In this document: piece after piece, positions 1 through 6,858 of the stretch
How the letters are laid out: each line of letters opens with the position of its first letter
Position numbering within the stretch: position 1 is the stretch's first letter
NCBI GenBank assembly: GCA_904394975.1
Contig: CAJFNQ010000012.1
Location: 1 to 12,935 of the forward strand
Origin: Metaruminococcus_A gallistercoris
GTDB taxonomy: Bacteria > Bacillota > Clostridia > Oscillospirales > Ruminococcaceae
DNA length: 12,935 nucleotides
Reading direction: 5' to 3'
Position numbers and translations under genes: made by a program
Notes under the pieces: model-generated
What the model saw: the letters and a program-made list of their open reading frames with translations, nothing else
The model's database searches: none
What the model was told of the DNA's origin: nothing

Positions 1-294
1 ATCAACGGGACCACGGTTGAGGCCGGAGAAACCATTACCGTTGAAAAAGAATCAACAGATCCAGAGGAGCAACCGGAACCATCCGATCCGGAAACTCCGG
101 TCGAGCCTGAAACTCCGGCCGAGCCGCCGAAAGATACCGATAAACCGGCCGGCGGCAGCCAGACAGGCGATTTCACCTCCCCGCAGACGGGCGACGACAG
201 CAATATCGCCCTTTGGATTGGGGTACTGCTTGCTGCGGGCGCTGCCCTGACCGGCACAGCCGTTTACAGCCGCAAGAGAAAATACAGCAAATAA
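1..294 (+). CDS. Sortase-anchored surface protein, C-terminal end (5' end outside window)
   Basis: Frame 1 is open from the window edge to a TAA at 292-294, giving the last 97 residues. They show a standard wall-anchor layout. A Pro/Glu/Thr-rich wall-spanning stretch covers about residues 21-50, with repeated ETPxEPE-like units. A sorting signal SPQTGD lies at 60-65, a hydrophobic segment at about 69-89, and a basic tail RKRKYSK ends the protein. SPxTG-type signals are used by clostridial class B-like sortases in place of LPxTG. The protein is therefore expected to be secreted and joined to peptidoglycan through the Thr of the motif. A second QTGD occurs just upstream at 54-57. The ligand-binding or enzymatic part is outside the window, so its function cannot be given. 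The hairpin at 325-367 is its likely terminator. Confidence 0.85.
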   Translation: MNGTTVEAGETITVEKESTDPEEQPEPSDPETPVEPETPAEPPKDTDKPAGGSQTGDFTSPQTGDDSNIALWIGVLLAAGAALTGTAVYSRKRKYSK

Positions 295-314
295 CCGGCA
301 TAAACAGTAACACA

Positions 315-344
315 TTCGCAAAGCTCCCTCCTATCGGGTACAAT
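315..344 (+). promoter_or_regulatory. Possible weak promoter inside the hairpin
   Basis: TACAAT at 339-344 is a 5/6 match to a -10 box. TTCGCA at 315-320, 18 bases upstream, is a 4/6 match to TTGACA. A start near 351 would produce a very short leader that lacks the left arm of the 325-361 hairpin, leaving the AGGAGGG free. The match is modest and could be chance. Confidence 0.3.
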
Positions 345-367
345 GTATCTGACAGGAGGGATTTTTT
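325..367 (+). terminator. Hairpin plus T-run overlapping the ribosome site of the next gene
   Basis: Arms 325-332 (TCCCTCCT) and 354-361 (AGGAGGGA) pair perfectly. After one A.C mismatch the stem continues for seven more pairs, including two G.U (334-340 with 346-352), around a five-base loop. Six T follow at 362-367, so this reads as an intrinsic terminator for the surface-protein gene. The same right arm is the only Shine-Dalgarno sequence (AGGAGGG, 354-360) for the ATG at 368, so any transcript entering from upstream would be terminated or have this site hidden. Terminator reading is well supported; the regulatory reading is inference. Confidence 0.65.
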
Positions 368-660
368 ATGGAACGGAAAGCACATATCACAGATGAGCGG
401 ACAGGTATCGGCTATACGCTCTGCGGGGACTACTATCTTCCCGACTTGGTATTGCCTGAAGAAAAGGCTTATGAGCTTGGTCGTTTCGGTAGAGCAAAAT
501 ACCGGCACCTGCAAAACTGCCATAGGGTATTGCTGACTACCCTGCGGATAAGCGGAACGCTCAGCGAATACCTGCACAGCGTAGATGTGACCTGCGAGGA
601 AACCTTCTCCCGTCTGGTAAAGCAGTATGCCGAGCGTGAGGGCGTGACCGAGCAGATGGT
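368..660 (+). mobile_element. TnpV-derived transposon segment (approximate right edge)
   Basis: The first 97 codons of the chimeric frame encode nearly the whole N-terminal and central part of a TnpV protein, lacking its last ~20 residues (usually a MNNIR-type region). No transposase, resolvase or inverted repeats are visible around it, so this is a remnant rather than a complete element. The left edge may lie upstream of 325 and cannot be placed. Confidence 0.5.
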
Positions 661-1291
661 TCGCGCCACCAACGCCCGCACCTTCTCCGGCCGAGGCTTT
701 ACCCTCTTTTTGGGGCTGAATAAATCGGCGGAGGAGTTGGGCATCAAGAGCCACAATTACTTTATTTATGATACGGCGGATACCGTAAAACAGTATGACC
801 TGATGCGCAAGGTGGAGACCAACCATGTTCAGGCAACGGTCTGCTTGAACAACGCGTTTCCGGAGTGTTCGCCTCCGGGGACCTGCATGATGTACTTTAC
901 CACCATGTTTATGTCGGACGACTGGGGCAATGTGTCCGAAACCGATTATTTCAAGGCGAAAGACCGTGTAGCGGAGGATATGATCCGCGTGTTTGAGCGG
1001 GAGACCGGTTGCCAAATCCGTGACGCGATTGAGGAAATCGCGGTCGCTTCTCCGACCACTTACGCGCGTTACTGCGGGCATCCGCAGGGCGTGATCTACG
1101 GGTACGAGACTGCGGATTGGGACAGCCTCATGCCGCGCATGATGATGATGAAAGAGGACGCGAAGCTCTTCCCGGGACTTCGTTTTGCGGGTGGTTACGC
1201 CATGCGTTCGAGCGGATATTCCAGCGCGTATGTTTCCGGCGATCTGTCCGGGCGTCAAACGGTAGGCGATTTGAAACGGGAGGTGCGGTAA
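368..1291 (+). CDS. Chimera: TnpV transposon protein fused in frame to C-terminal part of a phytoene-dehydrogenase-like flavoprotein
   Basis: The 307-residue product has two unrelated parts. Residues 1-97 match TnpV, a small protein of clostridial transposons: an ITDERTG start, GDYYLPDL, then the basic helical LGRFGRAKYRHL...LKYxR-like region, and LVKQYAEREGVTEQ. From about residue 98 to the end it resembles the C-terminal part of CrtI/COG1233 NAD(P)/FAD oxidoreductases, with FLGLN (114-118), PECSPPGT (165-172), ASPTTYARYCGHPQG (227-241) and the late FAD-contact region LRFAGG...GYSSAYVSG (271-291). Family members are about 500 residues. The N-terminal GxGxxG Rossmann FAD site is absent, so catalysis is unlikely. 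The junction is near 656-671, where TnpV identity stops. The frame is intact and overlaps the ribosome site of the downstream reductase. It may be a transposon/deletion scar, or an assembly join. Start ATG 368 follows AGGAGGG by seven bases. Confidence 0.75.
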   Translation: MERKAHITDERTGIGYTLCGDYYLPDLVLPEEKAYELGRFGRAKYRHLQNCHRVLLTTLRISGTLSEYLHSVDVTCEETFSRLVKQYAEREGVTEQMVRATNARTFSGRGFTLFLGLNKSAEELGIKSHNYFIYDTADTVKQYDLMRKVETNHVQATVCLNNAFPECSPPGTCMMYFTTMFMSDDWGNVSETDYFKAKDRVAEDMIRVFERETGCQIRDAIEEIAVASPTTYARYCGHPQGVIYGYETADWDSLMPRMMMMKEDAKLFPGLRFAGGYAMRSSGYSSAYVSGDLSGRQTVGDLKREVR

Positions 1292-1292
1292 G

Positions 1293-2453
1293 ATGAACTT
1301 TAAGAAACAGATTTTCGGTTTTATGGATATGCTTCGCTTCAAAAAGTTGGTTCCCAACCGTCGGGAAGCGCTCGCGTCCGGACCGGATACTCCGCTTCCG
1401 CAGGAGTACCGCACCAATCTGCTGGCAAAGGCGCTTCATCCCGGAACCATGGAGGTGGAGCTCACCGGTATTCGTCCGCTTACCGACCGGATGAAGGAAT
1501 TGACCTTCCGCCGGGTGGATGCAAACCAGTTCCCGTTTTTCCGTGCGGGGCAGTATGTTTCGCTTCAGGGAAAGGTGGGCGGCAGTGTGGTAAGCCGTCC
1601 GTACTCGATTGTTTCCAGCCCGCGGGAAGCGCTGGACAACAAACTCGTGCTGGGCGTGGAAGACGCGGGCTTCTTTTCCGGTTATCTCAACCGTGAGGCG
1701 AAGGTAGGGGAACGGTTCACGATGGCTGAGCCTACCGGTGAATTCCACTATGAGACTCTGCGTGACCGCAAGCAGATCGTCTGCATTGCGGGCGGAAGCG
1801 GCATCACCCCGTTTTTGTCCATGGCAAAAAGCATGGAAGAAGGGGACGAATGCTACGAAATGACCCTGTTTTACGGTGCGAGGGATGAAGCGCACATTGC
1901 GTATAAAGCTGAACTGGACGCTCTTGCTGAAAAGGGACTTAAGGTAGTCTACGTTCTCAGTGACGAGGAGCAGGAAGGTTATGAACACGGCTTTGTGACC
2001 GAGCAGCTTCTGGAACGGTATGTGGATATCCCCAATGTGACCTTCTTCCTCTGCGGACCGGTCGCCATGTACAATTTCGTGTTAAAACAGCTGGAACCAT
2101 ACGGCCTTCCGGTCAAAGCGGTGCATAAGGATGCCACCTGCTGTGCCGACCGTGAGATGGATACACCGCGCACCTTTGACCTGACGGTACACATTCGCGG
2201 AGATGTCTATACCATCAAGGCGAAAGAGAACGAAACACTGCTCACCGCCATGGAGCGCGCTGCAATCCACGCGCCCAACAAATGCCGTGCCGGCGGCTGC
2301 GGCTACTGTCACAGCAAATGGCTGAGTGGGGAATACCTGGTTGCGGAAAACCGCGACGGGCGCCGTGAGGCAGACCGGAAATTCGGGTTTATCCATCCCT
2401 GTGTGACCTATCCGCTTGGCGATATGGAAATTGATGTGCCGCCGGCGGAATGA
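1293..2453 (+). CDS. Flavin reductase with C-terminal 2Fe-2S ferredoxin domain (FNR family)
   Basis: The 386-residue protein transfers electrons between NAD(P)H, a flavin and a 2Fe-2S cluster. An N-terminal extension (1-52) precedes the FAD domain with RPYS at 102-105. The nucleotide domain carries GGSGITPF at 167-174 and CGP at 254-256. A plant-type 2Fe-2S domain follows, with ligands C331, C336, C339 (C-x4-C-x2-C) and C370. The layout is that of oxygenase-type reductases with the ferredoxin at the C-terminus. Partner and substrate are unknown. Its ATG lies one base after the TAA of the chimeric gene, with GGGAGGTG at 1278-1285 inside that gene, so translation is probably coupled. In related bacteria I would expect the upstream partner to be a complete CrtI-like flavoprotein, here reduced to its C-terminal part, so this reductase may be an orphan. 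It is intact and complete. The bidirectional hairpin at 2521-2556 is its terminator. Confidence 0.88.
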   Translation: MNFKKQIFGFMDMLRFKKLVPNRREALASGPDTPLPQEYRTNLLAKALHPGTMEVELTGIRPLTDRMKELTFRRVDANQFPFFRAGQYVSLQGKVGGSVVSRPYSIVSSPREALDNKLVLGVEDAGFFSGYLNREAKVGERFTMAEPTGEFHYETLRDRKQIVCIAGGSGITPFLSMAKSMEEGDECYEMTLFYGARDEAHIAYKAELDALAEKGLKVVYVLSDEEQEGYEHGFVTEQLLERYVDIPNVTFFLCGPVAMYNFVLKQLEPYGLPVKAVHKDATCCADREMDTPRTFDLTVHIRGDVYTIKAKENETLLTAMERAAIHAPNKCRAGGCGYCHSKWLSGEYLVAENRDGRREADRKFGFIHPCVTYPLGDMEIDVPPAE

Positions 2454-2520
2454 TACGCCAGTTGTGCAAAACAGAACCTTGCTGTGGTAACACGATTTTG
2501 TGTGGCTGTGGCTGAAGATG

Positions 2521-2556
2521 AAAAAAGACGGGCAGATGATCTGCCCGTCTTTTTTT
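2521..2556. terminator. Bidirectional intrinsic terminator between convergent genes
   Basis: A ten-pair perfect stem, GACGGGCAGA (2527-2536) with TCTGCCCGTC (2540-2549) and loop TGA, is flanked by six A on the left (2521-2526) and seven T on the right (2550-2556). It lies between the stop of the plus-strand reductase (2453) and the stop of the minus-strand DUF4091 gene (2597), and can serve both. Confidence 0.93.
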
Positions 2557-2596
2557 GGTATTGTGGTGTTGAGAGGTATTGCTTAAAAAGCAGTCG

Positions 2597-4246
2597 TTAA
2601 CTGTTGACCGCCTGCTCAATGAGGTGGTTGATGGTTTCACGAATGTTTAAAATCCACTCCGCGCTGCGCGGATACCGGGAAAAGGTGATTGTTTCCTGCT
2701 GTTCCAACAGGCGAATAATCTCTTCTTTTGCATGGTGCTGTTCCAGCAGTTCCAGCGCCCTCTGGTCCTGAAACGCCTCGTTTTGCACAAACTGGTGGAT
2801 GGACGGAACCGGCTTTCCATCCTCCCCGGGATAGACCAGAAAAGCGTCTCCCGCCGGGAAAGCGTTAACCGCGCCGGTTTCGGCGTATGGATCAATCAGC
2901 TTTTTGGAAAACTGACTGTACCAGAAGTTGTATCCCCAATGTAAGAACACTTCTATGCCGTATTTGTACAGTGGGTACCCGAGCATGCGGTTGCGGTAGG
3001 ATGGCATGGAAAGGAACAGATTGCAGATATCCACTCCCTGCGCGCAGCAGTAATAGGCCCACAAGTTTGGAACATGATGGGAAAGAAATGGTTCAATGTG
3101 GTCAATGGACGGGATGGGAAGCGGTACGATCCCTTGTTCATAAAAATCGTAGTCAGAAAGCGCGTCGATGATTTTACAGCCGGACAGCACCTGTTCCACA
3201 CTGTTCCGCGCCGCTTGATAGCTTGTCAGATGATTTTTGTCCGGTTCGTCCGAAATGTGGAAGTAACAGCGTTCCAGCTTGCCTTCCGCCTTCAGCCAGC
3301 CGCACAGTGCGGTGAGAAATGCGTTTAGGAAACCGGTGTATTTGGGGGAGGATGCGTCGGTCTCCCAGCCGAAAGTCTTTTCCGTTCCATTCGGCGTTTC
3401 TGCAACGATATTCGGCGCGTGTTCCGCACCCCACTGGGTGAATAGATGGGAGATTTCAAAGTACCGTATCCCGCAGCGCTCCGCCAAGTCTATAAACCGT
3501 TTGAGCCGGTCAAATCCAAAATGATAGGTCCCATCCGAGCCGACGGTGATGTCAACGAGCTGTACAGTAGGACGCTCCCCGCCGACCTGTGTGTCCAGCG
3601 GAGGGGTGAGCACAGGGGTGAGAATCATATTGACGCCGAAATCTGCCGCGTTTTTCAGGTATTGCTCGGTGATGTTCCAGTGCTCTTCGCTGAAGACCGG
3701 GACCTTGTAGTAGGATGCAAGGCAGTCCATGTAGAACCATTCGGTGTGGATCAACTTCTGCTCCGGAAGGACTGCTGGAATAATGTGTAGTATAAAGGTT
3801 TCTTTGACGAGCTCTGCTTTGGGATTGGACGCGTCACGCAGTGTTACCGTGAAGTGAACTTCGTTTGCCTGAAGATCGGCCGGGATCACAGCGCTTACCC
3901 ACAGGCTTCTCCACTGGTGATGCGGGATTGAAAACGCCCCTTCGTGCGGATACAACGGGTCCGGAAACAAGCCGGGCGCTGTGCGCAGATAATCCTCATC
4001 GTGCAGCTGTGCGACCGGAAAGGTTGCAGGCACAACGCCCACCTCATAAAGTTCAGCCGGCAGGGAAGGGTCAGTCGCCACTGCCGCGGCGACCTCTAAT
4101 TTATCCGCGCCTTCCATAAAGCAGGCGATCTGAAACGAAAAACGTTCTCCCAACAAGGCACTTGCCTGCCTGAATGGGTTTGCGTGAGGCGCTTCGTCCG
4201 GAAAGACTTTTTCCAGAGAGCTCAAGGGAATGGTTTGAATGGTCAT
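2597..4246 (-). CDS. DUF4091 / GH123-like glycoside hydrolase, cytoplasmic
   Basis: This 549-residue protein looks like DUF4091 proteins related to GH123 N-acetyl-beta-galactosaminidases. An N-terminal beta-sandwich-like region (about 1-160) precedes a TIM-barrel-like region with RYFEISHLFTQWG (261-273). The adjacent acid pair D333-E334 in HISDEP occupies the position of the GH123 Asp-Glu pair, where Asp orients the acetamido group and Glu is the general acid. The DUF4091 C-terminal signature is seen at about 430-500: HWGYNFWY, then FPAGDAFLVYPG and PVPSIH. There is no signal peptide, so it should act on imported sugars. The start is firm: CGGAGG lies about six bases before the ATG. It begins 27 bases after the stop of the DUF4838 gene, in the same direction, so the two are likely co-transcribed. 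True substrate is unknown; GH123 activity is inferred from the acid pair and fold family. Confidence 0.82.
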   Translation of the reverse strand: MTIQTIPLSSLEKVFPDEAPHANPFRQASALLGERFSFQIACFMEGADKLEVAAAVATDPSLPAELYEVGVVPATFPVAQLHDEDYLRTAPGLFPDPLYPHEGAFSIPHHQWRSLWVSAVIPADLQANEVHFTVTLRDASNPKAELVKETFILHIIPAVLPEQKLIHTEWFYMDCLASYYKVPVFSEEHWNITEQYLKNAADFGVNMILTPVLTPPLDTQVGGERPTVQLVDITVGSDGTYHFGFDRLKRFIDLAERCGIRYFEISHLFTQWGAEHAPNIVAETPNGTEKTFGWETDASSPKYTGFLNAFLTALCGWLKAEGKLERCYFHISDEPDKNHLTSYQAARNSVEQVLSGCKIIDALSDYDFYEQGIVPLPIPSIDHIEPFLSHHVPNLWAYYCCAQGVDICNLFLSMPSYRNRMLGYPLYKYGIEVFLHWGYNFWYSQFSKKLIDPYAETGAVNAFPAGDAFLVYPGEDGKPVPSIHQFVQNEAFQDQRALELLEQHHAKEEIIRLLEQQETITFSRYPRSAEWILNIRETINHLIEQAVNS

Positions 4247-4273
4247 TGGTTACCTCCGGGTAAAAAGGGTGGG

Positions 4274-5164
4274 TCAATATTCCACGCCGGGCCGCTGCTC
4301 ACCGTTTACAGAACCGCCTGCAACGTTTAAGAAGTATCCTGTATCCCAAGCGTTTTGAATGTCAGAATCGGTGGCTTCCAGCTGGTTTGCCCGGTCACGG
4401 AGCTGTTCCCACAGCTTCACAGCGCCTTCTTGGTCGCCGCTTGCGCGCCGTTCCAGCACATTTGCCATCATAAGGCAGATCTCCGCGTGATGAACGATGA
4501 TGTTCCATGTCGTGCGGTCACATTCGCTTTCCGCGCTGTTTGCTTTTTCATGAAACCACGGCTGCTTGGAACGAATATAATCCGCAAGTTTTTTATAACC
4601 CGCGGCACGCTCCGGGTCAACGATTTTTTCTTCCAACCGCAGATAAGCGGGGTGGAACTGCTCTGACAGCTGTTTGAAGTAGTCTTTCATATCCTTCGCG
4701 TCCTCGCCGAACAGGTCTGCGAAATAACCGTCGACGGTTTCATCAAAGGAAGCATCGCCGTTCCACAAAGCTTCCGCCATACCGATCATTCCAAGAGCGG
4801 TTGGAAAGAAGACACGCTGCATCTGGCAGCTCATCATACCGTTGATCCCGAACCGGTGAAGATCCTTCATGTCGTGGAACAGCACTTCGGCAGAGCGGTA
4901 ACCGCCAAGGTCGAAGTTCCAGTCCCAGAGCATGTGGTAATCGTAGTCAAAACTGTCGCCGATAAATTGCTGCTGCCATTTTTGAACATAGGCGAGGTTA
5001 TCCTCCACCTTGGTTGGCATGGTGTTGTTGTTCCGGTCATACGGAACGGTTTTTCCTGGTCCGCTTTCCGCGGCTTCCAAAAACGTTTTGGAGTAGGTGC
5101 GGCTGATGGGAGCGAACATCAGCGTGAGCGGGGAAACAGTCGTGTGTGAAAAAACTTCTGCCAA
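4274..5164 (-). CDS. DUF4838-like protein, 5'-truncated (probable pseudogene or remnant)
   Basis: The frame gives 296 residues resembling the C-terminal half of DUF4838 proteins, a glycoside-hydrolase-like family usually 600 or more residues long. Recognisable parts are FAPISRTYS (17-25), YDRNNNTMPTKVEDNLAY (42-59), YDYHMLWDW (74-82) and GINGMMSCQMQRVFFPTALGM (106-126, allowing for the helix that follows). The N-terminal half is missing. The only start in this frame that keeps the HTTVSPLTLMFAPIS stretch is a TTG at 5164 without a visible ribosome site; ATG at 5119 is the next option and would cut into the conserved region. An in-frame TAA sits at 5188-5186 and a TGA at 5236-5234. Either the gene was cut by a deletion or its 5' half has decayed. 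It is followed after 27 bases by the DUF4091 gene. Family call moderately sure; truncation quite sure. Confidence 0.7.
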   Translation of the reverse strand: MAEVFSHTTVSPLTLMFAPISRTYSKTFLEAAESGPGKTVPYDRNNNTMPTKVEDNLAYVQKWQQQFIGDSFDYDYHMLWDWNFDLGGYRSAEVLFHDMKDLHRFGINGMMSCQMQRVFFPTALGMIGMAEALWNGDASFDETVDGYFADLFGEDAKDMKDYFKQLSEQFHPAYLRLEEKIVDPERAAGYKKLADYIRSKQPWFHEKANSAESECDRTTWNIIVHHAEICLMMANVLERRASGDQEGAVKLWEQLRDRANQLEATDSDIQNAWDTGYFLNVAGGSVNGEQRPGVEY

Positions 5165-5185
5165 AGCGGATTTTGCGCTCGACCC

Positions 5186-5384
5186 TTACACGGCGATGCG
5201 GATGTTTTTTGGGCATATGCCGCCGGTGTTTATTCAGCAGGTGCCTGCTCCGCTTCAGGCTCTGATTCAATCCTGGTTCCCGCTTCCGCTGTGTTTGCTG
5301 ATTCAGAATTATGTATGATATTTCAAACCTGTCGCACAGCTTTTTCATGAAAGATGGTCGAACTGCGGCAAAACCGGAATTGTG
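5186..5384. other. Non-coding gap with possible gene remnants upstream of the truncated DUF4838 frame
   Basis: No convincing gene is seen between the terminator at 5385-5420 and the DUF4838 frame. On the minus strand one frame reads an acidic tail (ESANTAEAG...ESEPEAEQAPAE) ending in TAA at 5232-5230, which has the composition of a real protein C-terminus but no start. The DUF4838 frame itself continues upstream of its TAA for about fifteen codons including PKNIRIAV. These may be leftovers of a deleted segment. No good promoter was recognised. Confidence 0.35.
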
Positions 5385-5420
5385 AAAAAAGAGCTTCCGC
5401 ACAACGCGGAAGCTCTTTTT
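5385..5420 (-). terminator. Intrinsic terminator of the ADP-ribosylglycohydrolase-family gene
   Basis: Ten-pair perfect stem GAGCTTCCGC (5391-5400) and GCGGAAGCTC (5406-5415), loop ACAAC, with six A on the left (5385-5390, read as T on the minus strand) and five T on the right. It lies 50 bases past the stop of the minus-strand gene at 5470, and separates that gene from the DUF4838-DUF4091 pair downstream. Confidence 0.9.
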
Positions 5421-5469
5421 ATGTGGATTGACTTCTATAAGACTGCTGGCGGTTAACAGCTGAAACGAC

Positions 5470-6825
5470 TCAGCCGTTATGATGCAGCTTTTCGGCAAGC
5501 CGTTCGAACCGGTCGCAGACGCTTTGCAGCGGCAGATATTCCGGCTGCTCATTTAAATAGATGTGCATCCGCCCTTGAAACGGCGCAGTCCAGTGCGAAG
5601 GAATCGGATCAATCCCGATTACGGCGCCGAGGATGCTTCCGGCGGTCGCGCCGGTGCAGTCGTTGTCACCGCTCATGGCAACGGTTTCGCCGATGGTTTT
5701 GGTAAAATCCTTTTTGCCGATAGAGAGCCCCATGATTACGTGCAGCGCGTTGCTTAAAGCGCTTCCGTTAAACATGCCGGCATAGCGTTCCCAAACCAGG
5801 TCATATGCCTGCTTATAATCAGACGGATTCTGTTCCAAAGCCCAGCGCACTCCCTCGGCAAACAGGCAGTTTTCTGGGATTTCAGAAAGCCCGATTTGCA
5901 CCGCTTCCATTGGGTCATCCACAACGAAAGCGGCGGCAATGACTGCGGCCATGAACATGGAACCGTATACGCCGTTGCGGCGGTGATTGGTAAAAGCGTC
6001 ACGGTAAGCAAGCTCCGCGGCTTTTTCCGGCCAGCCTGCGCAGACATAGCCGTAACTGTCCGCCCGGGTCCACGCGGCAATGTTTTGCAGGTTAGGGTTG
6101 CGGAACAATCCCGCTTCCGGAAGGGTCATGCCGTTTAACAGGCATTTCAACATCTGCCGTTCGCCCCACCAGCATCCGCGCTGTCCCGGGTCGTCTTCCT
6201 TGGGGCCGAGCGGGAGATACCTTTTCCAAATCTCTGCGAGATTTTCCCCTGTGAAGTCAAACCCGTATTGTTCCATGAGAAGCAGCCCAAGCAGAGTGTA
6301 CACGGTGTCGTCATCCGGCGGAACAGCATCCATGTGGCCTTTTGTCAGGTCAATGTTTTTTCCGGTAATGTAATGGCTGGACATTGGGTCTTTCACATGG
6401 GACCAGTAATCGGCAGGGGGAAATTGATCGCCGAAATGAAGAGCCCATGCTTTTGCTTTTTCCACCGGCTCAAATTCAAGCGCCGCCCCCAGCGTACAGC
6501 CTGCCATTCGGCCGTACAACGCGCCTTCCAGCCGTTTGCGGTAGTCTTTCGGAAGGTGGTCGGTTAGTTTGCGTGCGCCTGCCGGACGGAGCGTGCGGAT
6601 CGTTTCCAGGTCATCCGGTTCATCCGGGTCGTTTTGATTGAGTACGAGAGTCTGATAACGGTCTGCCAGACCATCCAAATATGCTTGAAATTCGTCGAAT
6701 AGCTTTTTGCCTTCGGCACCGCAGCCGTACTCCGCGGATAAATGCAGATAGCGGATCAGTTCATCGACCTTTTCCTGAATGAGAAAGTTAGAAACGGGTG
6801 TGTAAGAGATGTTGTTGATTTTCAT
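5470..6825 (-). CDS. ADP-ribosylglycohydrolase-fold family protein
   Basis: The 451-residue protein carries the two metal-binding signatures of the ADP-ribosylglycohydrolase (ARH/DraG) fold. The first is GRMAGCTLGAALE (105-117) with PDDDTVYT (170-177). The second is SGDNDCTGATAGSILGA (385-401), with D387 and D389 as expected magnesium ligands. The C390 position corresponds to the usual Thr of DxDT; DxDC forms occur in one bacterial branch. An N-terminal helical extension of about 95 residues precedes the core. There is no signal peptide, so it is cytoplasmic. Known family members remove ADP-ribose from proteins or small molecules, but members near glycosidase genes, as here, may cleave other N- or O-glycosides; this is inference. 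ATG 6825 follows AGGAGGG by six bases. It has its own promoter (6859-6887), a candidate operator at 6838-6852 and a terminator at 5385-5420, so it is probably a single-gene unit. Confidence 0.87.
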   Translation of the reverse strand: MKINNISYTPVSNFLIQEKVDELIRYLHLSAEYGCGAEGKKLFDEFQAYLDGLADRYQTLVLNQNDPDEPDDLETIRTLRPAGARKLTDHLPKDYRKRLEGALYGRMAGCTLGAALEFEPVEKAKAWALHFGDQFPPADYWSHVKDPMSSHYITGKNIDLTKGHMDAVPPDDDTVYTLLGLLLMEQYGFDFTGENLAEIWKRYLPLGPKEDDPGQRGCWWGERQMLKCLLNGMTLPEAGLFRNPNLQNIAAWTRADSYGYVCAGWPEKAAELAYRDAFTNHRRNGVYGSMFMAAVIAAAFVVDDPMEAVQIGLSEIPENCLFAEGVRWALEQNPSDYKQAYDLVWERYAGMFNGSALSNALHVIMGLSIGKKDFTKTIGETVAMSGDNDCTGATAGSILGAVIGIDPIPSHWTAPFQGRMHIYLNEQPEYLPLQSVCDRFERLAEKLHHNG

Positions 6826-6837
6826 AGGCTGCCCTCC

Positions 6838-6852
6838 TGAAAACGATTGTTT
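6838..6852. promoter_or_regulatory. LacI/CcpA-like operator candidate at the transcription start
   Basis: TGAAAACGATTGTTT keeps the TGAAAACG half-site and central CG of catabolite-response (cre) and LacI-family operators. The other half is imperfect. It sits directly at the predicted start of transcription of the minus-strand gene, the usual place for repression. Sequence match plus position; no repressor gene is in the window. Confidence 0.42.
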
Positions 6853-6858
6853 AAAACT

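Noticed and set aside
173..1417. A 414-codon open frame on the minus strand
   Set aside because: It lies antisense to the surface-protein end, the chimera and the reductase start, has no family-like motifs and a basic, His/Arg-rich composition typical of a mirror frame of GC-biased coding DNA.
1128..1988. A 286-codon minus-strand frame
   Set aside because: Fully antisense to the chimera and reductase, which have clear domains and ribosome sites.
5097..5318. A 73-codon plus-strand frame with a hydrophobic C-terminus
   Set aside because: No ribosome site, and it mostly overlaps the DUF4838-like coding sequence on the other strand.
5037..5552. A 171-codon minus-strand frame across the terminator at 5385-5420
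   Set aside because: It overlaps the ARH-fold gene end and DUF4838 frame, crosses a strong terminator and is very rich in Arg, His and Lys without recognisable domains.
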